DNA of 18,542 bases from Candidatus Methylomirabilota bacterium (GTDB lineage: Bacteria; Methylomirabilota; Methylomirabilia; Methylomirabilales; 2-02-FULL-66-22). How positions within the stretch are numbered: the stretch's first letter is position 1; the number at the start of each line of letters is the position of its first letter. Below the pieces are notes generated by a model. The model worked only from the letters and a program-made list of their open reading frames with translations, was not told the DNA's origin and did not search any database. Positions 13,107 to 18,542 of this stretch are shown here, piece by piece. A program made the translations under genes and the position numbers. The stretch spans positions 1 through 18,542 of the forward strand of contig JACQXP010000104.1 in NCBI GenBank assembly GCA_016208645.1, written 5' to 3'.

Positions 13107-14285
13107 CTACCGCTTGAGGTCCACCCGCCGACCCTCCTGGGCCGAAACGTAGGCGGCGTAGATCACCTCCACCGTCTCGTGGGCGAGCAGGGCGCCGGAC
13201 AATGGCTCGCGCCCCTGGCGGACGGCGTCCACGAAATCCTCCATCTCCTGCGGGTAGCCGCGCATCCAGTCCTCGTCGGGGCTGGGAAACTGCCAGCCGC
13301 CCTTGGTCTCCACCTTCTCGGTGATGTACTCGTCGCCCCAGATCTTGCCGTCCGGAGCGTAGACCACCAGGCTGGTGTTGGGGTTGATGTTCACCTGGAC
13401 CACGCTGTTGGAGAGGTAGGCGGTCACCAGGTTCTTCACACCCCCCAGGCTGACGTCGGTGGACAGGACCGTGGCCTTGGTCCCGTCCTCGAAGGTCAGG
13501 ATGGCGGCCGACCAGTCCTCCACATCCTCCCAGTCGCTCACCAGCCATTTGCGGGGTTCCTTGCGGGAGGCTTCGATCTTGGTCAACTGGGCGACATCCC
13601 CCACCACCGACTTCACCCGGATTGGTTTGCCGTACTTCTGCTGGCCCTCGTAGTGCTTCAGGTGGATGACGGCGCCGACCGGGTGCGACCCCATGCGGAG
13701 CAGCGAGCCGCCCCCCGCCGTCGCCCAGCGCCGGGCGTAGGCGGCATGGGAGCCGGAGTGGCTCTCCTCGGCGCGCAGGTCGAGGAGAGTCCCGCCGCTC
13801 CTATCCATCAGCCGCCGGAGCTTGGCCACCGGGGGCGCATAGACGAAATTCTCCGCGTAGCCCATGATCACCCGGTTCCGCCGGCAGGCCTCGAGGACCG
13901 CATCGGCGTTCTTCATGGCCTCGTCGAACATGGCCTGCCGCGAGAGGGCAGCGGCCTCGGTGAAGCAGCCGGTCAGCGGCTTCTCGCAGATGAAATGCTT
14001 GATGAAATGCTTGCCGGCGTCGGCCGCGTCAATGGCCATGGTGTGATGCAGGTTCGTCGTCACCGGCAGGTCCACCAGGTGGATGTCCTTTCGCGCCAGA
14101 AGGGCGCGATGATCGGTGTAGACGTGGGGGATGTCGAACTTCCGGGCGAAGGCCTCCGCGCTCTCCCGGGTCCGGGCGCAGACCGCGACGATCTCGCACT
14201 TGCTGCCCCGGATCTTGCTCAGGGCGTGGGCGTGCAGGTCGGCGGCAAAGCGGGATCCGATCAATCCGATGCCGATCTTATCCAT
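13107..14285 (-). CDS. Gfo/Idh/MocA-family NAD(P)-dependent oxidoreductase
   Basis: This is a 392-residue protein. It has an N-terminal Rossmann start (KIGIGLIGSRFAADLHAHAL), then AVCARTRESAEAFARKF, the family's FICEKPLTG motif with its catalytic lysine, and a C-terminal beta-sheet domain with GGGSLLRMGSHPVGAVIHL and EDGTKATV. Such enzymes oxidise or reduce sugars, inositols or related polyols. The substrate cannot be read from sequence. The ATG at 14285 is chosen because the Rossmann strand begins right after it and GGGGGA lies 8 nt upstream; a TTG at 14312 would add nine unrelated residues. It lies downstream of the tct transporter on the same strand with a gap of about 135 nt. It could act on the imported solute, but that is conjecture. 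Confidence 0.88.
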   Translation of the reverse strand: MDKIGIGLIGSRFAADLHAHALSKIRGSKCEIVAVCARTRESAEAFARKFDIPHVYTDHRALLARKDIHLVDLPVTTNLHHTMAIDAADAGKHFIKHFICEKPLTGCFTEAAALSRQAMFDEAMKNADAVLEACRRNRVIMGYAENFVYAPPVAKLRRLMDRSGGTLLDLRAEESHSGSHAAYARRWATAGGGSLLRMGSHPVGAVIHLKHYEGQQKYGKPIRVKSVVGDVAQLTKIEASRKEPRKWLVSDWEDVEDWSAAILTFEDGTKATVLSTDVSLGGVKNLVTAYLSNSVVQVNINPNTSLVVYAPDGKIWGDEYITEKVETKGGWQFPSPDEDWMRGYPQEMEDFVDAVRQGREPLSGALLAHETVEVIYAAYVSAQEGRRVDLKR

Positions 14286-14420
14286 CGAAGGCGTCCCCCG
14301 TCGGCCGCCCAAACTGGATCATGGGTCAGCCCAAGATCTTCGGGCCGATCCGCTTCGGCAGCCGCTGTCCTTCTCCTGAACCATTCTGCCCCCGGCGACG
14401 AGGACTCGGTCCCCCGCCGG

Positions 14421-15959
14421 CTACCCCCCCTTGTGGAACCGCCGGGGCAAGCACGCATGCACCCCACGCTGCAGGGCGTGCCGCGCCGGTTCGATGCTGA
14501 GGAGAATCGAGGACATCGTGATCAGCCACAGGACCAGGCTGATCGGGCGGGTGAAGAAGGGAGTCAGGTCGCCATCGCTCAGGACCAGGCCCCGGCGGAG
14601 GTTCTTATCCAGGATGTCGCCCAGGATGATGCCCAGAACGAGGGGGGCCATCGGATACTTCATCTCGCGCAGCACGAAGCCGAAAATCCCGAAGCCGATC
14701 ATCACCCAGATGTCGAAGGTCCGCTGGGTGATGGCGTACGAGCCGATGGCGCACAGCACGAACACCACGGGCATGAGCCTCGTCCGCGGCACCGCCAACA
14801 CCCAGAGCAGGGGCTTGGTCAGCGTGAAGCCGAAGATCAGCATCCCCACGGTGGAAAAGAACACCATGGCGACTACCTGGTAGACGAACTCGGGGGATTC
14901 GATCATGATCATGGGCCCCGGCCGGACGCCGTGGATGAACATGGCTGCCAGCAGGACCGCCGCCGGGGCGGAACCGGGAATGGCCAGGGTGAGCGCCGGG
15001 ATGATCGCGCCCGGCACGCAGGCATTGTTGCCCGTCTCGGCCGCCATGAGCCCATCCACCGAGCCCTTGCCGAACTTCTCGCGCTCCTTGCTCTTGCGGC
15101 GGGCGGCGGCATAGGACACCCACGCCGCGATGTCCTCCCCCACGCCCGGGATGATGCCGATAATGGTGCCGATCAGGCCGCTCCGGATGATCGTTCGCCA
15201 GTAGCGGAACACCTCCCCCAGCCTGGGGATGATGCTGTCCCGGGCCTCCTGCACCACTTCGGCCGCAGGATTGCGCATGACGGTCAAGACCTCGGCGAAC
15301 CCGAAGGCGCCGACCATGGCGGGGATGAGGGCGAAGCCGCCCAAAAGCTCCGTCTTCCCGTAGGCGAAGCGGTCGTAGGCGTGAATTCCCTCCTGGCCCA
15401 CCATCGCCGTGAGCAGGCCCAGGAACCCGGCGATCCAGCCCTTCATGGGGTCCTCCAGCGCGGTGAGGTGCCCCGAGATCACGATGCCGAAGATGGCCAG
15501 CCAGAAGAACTCGAAGGACTGGAACTTCAGGGCGTAGTTCCCCAAGATCGGCGCCACGGTGGCCAGGAAGAACATCCCGATCAGGCTCCCCAGGACGGAG
15601 CCCGAGGTGGCGATGCCCATGGCCTTGCCCGCCAGGCCGGCCCGCGCCAGGGGGAAGCCGTCCAGCGTGGTGGCCGCATTGGCAGGCGTACCCGGGATGT
15701 TGAGCAGGATCGCGGAGCGGCTGCCGCCGTAGATGGCGCCGTTATAAACGCAAATGAGAATGAGGATGGCCAGATCCGGCGGCAGCTTGTAGGTAAGCGT
15801 CGTGACGAGGGCCACGCCCATGGTGGCCGTGAGGCCGGGCAGCGCGCCGATGATGATCCCGAGCAGGGTGGACCAGAATACATGGAACAGGGCCAACGGC
15901 GTGAGAAACCCGGCGATGGCGGTGAGGAATTGGTTGAGGTTCTGCAGGAGCGCGGCCAT
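14421..15959 (-). CDS. tctA: Tripartite tricarboxylate transporter large membrane subunit TctA
   Basis: This is a 512-residue integral membrane protein with about a dozen hydrophobic segments. It carries the two TctA signature loops: GALPGLTATMGVAL near 38-51, followed by YNGAIYGGSRSAILLNIPGT, and GIIPGVGEDIAAWVSYA with AAETGNNACVPGAIIPALTL. Both copies of the PGxxGxxxA-type motif reflect the internal repeat of the family. TctA forms the Na+- or H+-coupled channel with TctB, receiving solute from the periplasmic TctC. A GAGGAC...GAGGG purine stretch precedes the ATG, and the gap to tctB is 15 nt. The operon order tctC-tctB-tctA is typical. The last 20 residues are basic and cytosolic. Confidence 0.95.
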   Translation of the reverse strand: MAALLQNLNQFLTAIAGFLTPLALFHVFWSTLLGIIIGALPGLTATMGVALVTTLTYKLPPDLAILILICVYNGAIYGGSRSAILLNIPGTPANAATTLDGFPLARAGLAGKAMGIATSGSVLGSLIGMFFLATVAPILGNYALKFQSFEFFWLAIFGIVISGHLTALEDPMKGWIAGFLGLLTAMVGQEGIHAYDRFAYGKTELLGGFALIPAMVGAFGFAEVLTVMRNPAAEVVQEARDSIIPRLGEVFRYWRTIIRSGLIGTIIGIIPGVGEDIAAWVSYAAARRKSKEREKFGKGSVDGLMAAETGNNACVPGAIIPALTLAIPGSAPAAVLLAAMFIHGVRPGPMIMIESPEFVYQVVAMVFFSTVGMLIFGFTLTKPLLWVLAVPRTRLMPVVFVLCAIGSYAITQRTFDIWVMIGFGIFGFVLREMKYPMAPLVLGIILGDILDKNLRRGLVLSDGDLTPFFTRPISLVLWLITMSSILLSIEPARHALQRGVHACLPRRFHKGG

Positions 15960-15974
15960 GGGATGCCCTCGTCC

Positions 15975-16475
15975 TCAGGGAAGGGTCACCAGGAACAGCG
16001 ACTGGAAGGCCCACGTCACCAGGGCGGACGTCACCACCGCCAGGATTCCGGCCGCCAGGCCAAGCCGGACGTACTCCCGCCGTGTCACGCCGCGAGGCCA
16101 CTCGAAGACCGCCACGAAGGCGAAAACGAACAGGCCGGTCGCCAGCCAGTAGGGGATCCTGCCCACGAGGAATCCGGCGTAGCCGATGCTGATGATCGCG
16201 GTGAGCAGGAGACGCTGGTTGCCCGGCCGGGAGAGGATGTGCCGGAGGCTTTCCCGGGACACGCCCACGTGATGTCCGCCCGTGCGGATGGAGCGCACCA
16301 CGAGGATGACGGCGAAGATGAAGATGATGATCCCCAGGAAGGCGGGGACGATGCCCGGGACGCTGAGCGGATGCACCTTCAGGTGTTCGAATCGGGGCAT
16401 CCGCCAGGACTCGAAGAGAATGAAGATGCTGAGAAGGACGAGCACGATCCCGGTCAGGAAATCGGCTTTGGCCAT
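15975..16475 (-). CDS. tctB: Tripartite tricarboxylate transporter small membrane subunit TctB
   Basis: From the ATG at 16475 this gives 166 residues. There are four clear membrane segments: DFLTGIVLVLLSIFILFES; VPAFLGIIIFIFAVILVV; ITSIGYAGFLVG-like plus WLATGLFVFAFVAVF; and LGLAAGILAVVTSALVTWAF. This is the TctB layout. TctB sequences are poorly conserved, so the assignment rests on topology, length and position between tctC and tctA. A GTG at 16484 would add three residues, and neither start has a clear ribosome site. A strong hairpin (16508-16542) lies between tctC and this gene. Confidence 0.85.
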   Translation of the reverse strand: MAKADFLTGIVLVLLSIFILFESWRMPRFEHLKVHPLSVPGIVPAFLGIIIFIFAVILVVRSIRTGGHHVGVSRESLRHILSRPGNQRLLLTAIISIGYAGFLVGRIPYWLATGLFVFAFVAVFEWPRGVTRREYVRLGLAAGILAVVTSALVTWAFQSLFLVTLP

Positions 16476-16507
16476 CGCCGGCACCGCGCTACAGCCGAAG
16501 GAATGGA

Positions 16508-16542
16508 CAGGGGGCGGACTCGCTCCTGGAACCCGCCCCCTG
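16508..16542 (-). promoter_or_regulatory. Intercistronic hairpin between tctC and tctB
   Basis: CAGGGGGCGG (16508-16517) and CCGCCCCCTG (16533-16542) form a perfect 10-bp stem with a 15-nt loop. No T-tract follows on the minus strand. It lies 14 nt past the tctC stop. A partial terminator or 3'-end protecting structure here would let the binding protein be made in excess over the membrane subunits. Confidence 0.55.
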
Positions 16543-16555
16543 CGAGGGTGCCGTC

Positions 16556-17569
16556 CTACTGCGGCCGCGGCATCCCGACCTTGTCGGGGCTTACCTTGGC
16601 CTTGCCGCTGTCAGACAGACCCCAGGCGGCATTGACGATCGTCGGCCACGATTTCTTGAAGGCGTCCTCGCCATAGTAGGGGGCGACGATCTGGCCGCGC
16701 TGCGCCGCGAAATCCTTCAGCGCCTTTGAGGTGGCGATCTTCTCCTTCCAAGCCTTGTTCATGGTCTCGACGACATCCTTTGGGACGCACTTGCGGGCCC
16801 AGATCCCGAAGTAGACCGGATCGGCCGCGACCTTCGGCAACCATTTTCGCGCGGTGGGCACGGTCCCGTGCCCTTCGATCTGGAGATCCTCGGGGGTCAG
16901 GGCCGCCAGCGGCCGCAGCTTCTTGGCCCGGATCATCTCGATCTGCTCGCTCAGGAGCTGCGGGGTGGCCAGGGTCTCGCCGCCCACGGTGGCGATCACC
17001 GCGGGATTCCCGCCGTCATAGCTCACCAGCTTGTAATCGCCTCCCCCGGCTGTCTTGATCGCCTCAATGGCCGAGTGGCCCGCCGAGGGGATGCCGGCAA
17101 TCGCCACGGACAGCTTCTTGGGGTCCTTCTTCATCATCTGGAGAAATTCACCGAAGTCCTTGATGGGCGCGTTGGGATTCACGGACACCAGCGTCGCATT
17201 GCCACTGTTAAGGTAGAGGTGCCAGTCCTGCACCTTTGTATCCAGGGTGCCCGTGATGATGTACGTGCCCAGGTCCTTGACGGCGCCCGAGGCCCAGGTG
17301 TAGCCGTCGCAGGGCGCCTCCATCACGCCCTTGGTGCCGATGGCCCCACCACCGCCGGGCTGGTTCACCACGACGATGGGCTGACCGAGGGCAGCCTCCA
17401 GGTCGCCGGCAATGGACCGGATGGCTTGGTCCGTAGATCCGCCCGCCCCCCACGGCACGATGATCCGGATCGGCTTCGTCGGTTTCCAGTCAGCCGAGAC
17501 GGCCGGAGCCACCGTCACCGCGATGGTGAGAATCAGGATTGCGAGCACACTCCAGGTTCGAATCTTCAT
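16556..17569 (-). CDS. tctC: Periplasmic solute-binding protein of the TTT family (TctC/Bug)
   Basis: This is a 337-residue precursor. It has a signal peptide (MKIRTWSVLAILILTIAVTV, likely cleaved after AVSA at 26). The mature protein begins DWKPTKPIRIIVPWGAGGSTD, the typical Bug-family opening, followed by NQPGGGGAIGTKGV and DGYTWASG. These loops normally grip a carboxylate of a tricarboxylate, dicarboxylate, aromatic acid or similar ligand; the actual ligand is not predictable. The ATG at 17569 is fixed by a strong AGGAGGGTG ribosome site and by the signal peptide; the longer frame from 17629 starts upstream of the predicted transcription start. It is first in the tctCBA operon, with a promoter at 17629-17658. 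Confidence 0.93.
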   Translation of the reverse strand: MKIRTWSVLAILILTIAVTVAPAVSADWKPTKPIRIIVPWGAGGSTDQAIRSIAGDLEAALGQPIVVVNQPGGGGAIGTKGVMEAPCDGYTWASGAVKDLGTYIITGTLDTKVQDWHLYLNSGNATLVSVNPNAPIKDFGEFLQMMKKDPKKLSVAIAGIPSAGHSAIEAIKTAGGGDYKLVSYDGGNPAVIATVGGETLATPQLLSEQIEMIRAKKLRPLAALTPEDLQIEGHGTVPTARKWLPKVAADPVYFGIWARKCVPKDVVETMNKAWKEKIATSKALKDFAAQRGQIVAPYYGEDAFKKSWPTIVNAAWGLSDSGKAKVSPDKVGMPRPQ

Positions 17570-17628
17570 GATCACCCTCCTGTGAGAGGTCGCCGAATGC
17601 CCTTGCACGAGTGTGAGGCTTCGACGCA

Positions 17629-17658
17629 CGTATACCTCTGACCGCCGGCGCGGGTCAA
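17629..17658 (-). promoter_or_regulatory. tctCBA promoter
   Basis: On the minus strand TTGACC (17658-17653), an 18-nt spacer and TATACG (17634-17629) are seen. The start near 17622 leaves a leader of about 53 nt to tctC. Confidence 0.5.
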
Positions 17659-17810
17659 GCAGGAACGATAGCCGGTACGGTCTTGTGCCCCAGGGCCCGC
17701 CGAGAAATGATCTCAGCCCTCCGCGTTGGTTGCATGCGGCACCCCTGGCGTGCTGCCAGTTCCGGCGCGGGGTTACGGGATTTCACGACCCCACCAGAGG
17801 GGGAAAGGGC
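17659..17810. other. Divergent intergenic region between tctC and cheW
   Basis: No gene is recognised here. A two-step inverted repeat occurs at 17692-17720: AGGGC then GAGA, mirrored by TCTC and GCCCT. It could be a regulatory hairpin or operator, but evidence is thin. Confidence 0.3.
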
Positions 17811-17839
17811 TTGACATTCCCGGGGGCGGTGGGTATTGT
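17811..17839 (+). promoter_or_regulatory. cheW promoter
   Basis: A perfect TTGACA (17811-17816), a 17-nt spacer and TATTGT (17834-17839) are seen. The start near 17846 gives a leader of about 43 nt to the GTG at 17889. Confidence 0.6.
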
Positions 17840-17888
17840 GACGCCACCTCTGCAGGGAGGCGGCCCGACGGCAACGAAAGGGGGGTTG

Positions 17889-18398
17889 GTGGAGCGTCTC
17901 ACGCCGGCGAAGCGACGGGTCGGCGCCCGAGCGGAGGGCCCTGCGGTCCGGGAAAAGTTCCTGCTGTTCCGCGTCGGCGACGAAATCTACGGCATGGGGC
18001 TCCGGGGGCTGCGAGAGGTCCTGCTGTCCGACGGGGTCACCTCTTTGCCCGCTCCCCCCTACCAGGTCTGTGTCGCCCTCGCCTATCGCGGCCGCACACT
18101 TCCCGTCATCCGCATGAGCGCGCTGTTCGAGGTCCCCCCGGGCGGAGCCTCCGGGACGGAACGCGTGCTGCTGACGCAGGCACGAGGGCGCCCACTGGGG
18201 TTGCTGGTGGACGAGGTCCTGGAGATGTCGGAGGTGGATCCCGCTCGCATCGCTCCGCTGCCGGCCCTGGCCAGCCTCCTGGACCCGGCCTGTTTCCGCG
18301 GCGTCTTCACCCGGCAGGATCGCGTCATCCTGCTGGTCAACGAGGATGGGCTGGGGGGATTCGACGAGGTGGTCCACTTCTATGCGGCCGGCGCCTAG
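17889..18398 (+). CDS. CheW-domain chemosensory adaptor protein
   Basis: This is a 169-residue protein with a single CheW-like beta-barrel domain: KFLLFRVGDEIYGMGLRGLREV, then SLPAPPYQVCVALAYRGRTLPVI, VLLTQARGRPLGLLVDEVLEM and a C-terminal VILLVNEDGL. CheW adaptors link chemoreceptors to the CheA kinase. The N-terminal 20 residues are basic and unstructured. The start is GTG at 17889, after AAAGGGGGG and downstream of a good promoter; the long upstream open frame contains the promoter and is not coding. A second CheW-like gene starts 30 nt downstream, so this is probably the beginning of a chemosensory operon. Confidence 0.85.
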   Translation: MERLTPAKRRVGARAEGPAVREKFLLFRVGDEIYGMGLRGLREVLLSDGVTSLPAPPYQVCVALAYRGRTLPVIRMSALFEVPPGGASGTERVLLTQARGRPLGLLVDEVLEMSEVDPARIAPLPALASLLDPACFRGVFTRQDRVILLVNEDGLGGFDEVVHFYAAGA

Positions 18399-18427
18399 GG
18401 TCGGCGTGAGCGTCCGGGACTCAAGCG

Positions 18428-18542
18428 ATGGCGGTGCAGACGGAACCCACTCCTCCCGGTGTGGCAGCGGCCGAGGCAACGGTCCTCATGTTTCTCGTCG
18501 CGGGCAAGCAGTTCGCCGTGGACCTGGACCGGGTGCAACAGA
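18428..18542 (+). CDS. Second CheW-like protein, cut by window edge
   Basis: Only the first 38 codons are present: a flexible Pro/Ala-rich start (AVQTEPTPPGVAAAEAT), then VLMFLVAGKQFAVDLDRVQQ. The latter matches the first strands of a CheW domain. It could be a single-domain CheW or the start of a multi-domain CheW protein. The gap from the first CheW gene is 29 nt, so co-transcription is likely. Confidence 0.65.
   Translation, partial: MAVQTEPTPPGVAAAEATVLMFLVAGKQFAVDLDRVQQ

Noticed and set aside
13179..16676. A very long open frame on the plus strand (over 1100 codons) opposite the oxidoreductase and tct genes
   Set aside because: It is the GC-bias shadow of real minus-strand genes. Its translation is low-complexity and rich in Gly, Asp, His and Arg, with no domain; the opposite strand encodes TctA, TctB and Gfo/Idh/MocA motifs.
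17613..17888. Long N-terminal extension of the CheW protein
   Set aside because: The open frame covers the TTGACA promoter and has no conserved sequence; a GTG with a purine-rich ribosome site at 17889 fits the CheW domain start.

Overview
The window looks like a piece of a GC-rich bacterial chromosome. Features that fit are strong third-position GC bias, GTG starts, a tripartite tricarboxylate transporter operon and many short degenerate intergenic repeats. My best guess is the Methylomirabilota (NC10) / Rokubacteria area or a neighbouring deep-branching soil or subsurface group. That is inference from gene content and style; no rRNA or other phylogenetic marker was compared.

Left part (1-5.8 kb). 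The first 0.5 kb is low in coding signal and holds a broken ribbon-helix-helix antitoxin-like gene (minus strand). Next comes a hicB-hicA pair whose toxin gene is short and runs into thiI. The series thiI, argS and an inositol-monophosphatase-like gene follows on the plus strand. argS carries an in-frame TGA between its HIGH and KMSKS motifs. A minus-strand mazE/mazF-type toxin-antitoxin pair with its own promoter closes this part.

Central part (5.8-11.9 kb). A promoter and an intrinsic-terminator-like hairpin precede lpd (dihydrolipoyl dehydrogenase). The genes lipA (lipoyl synthase), alaC-like aminotransferase, purF and a 90-residue conserved-looking protein follow on the same strand. The set ends at a strong, apparently bidirectional terminator. 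lpd and lipA share lipoate-dependent 2-oxoacid dehydrogenase and glycine cleavage biology; alaC and purF are amino-acid and purine biosynthesis genes.

Right part (12-18.5 kb). Minus-strand genes are ilvE with its own promoter, a Gfo/Idh/MocA oxidoreductase and a tctC-tctB-tctA solute transporter. A divergent promoter region separates tctC from two plus-strand CheW-domain genes, the second cut by the window edge. These suggest the start of a chemosensory cluster.

The most striking unexplained structure is a set of degenerate tandem patches with a strict 7- or 8-nt period. They sit at many gene junctions. Unit sequences differ from junction to junction, and some patches run into the 3' ends of coding regions (thiI, lpd). 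The second point of interest is the interrupted argS.
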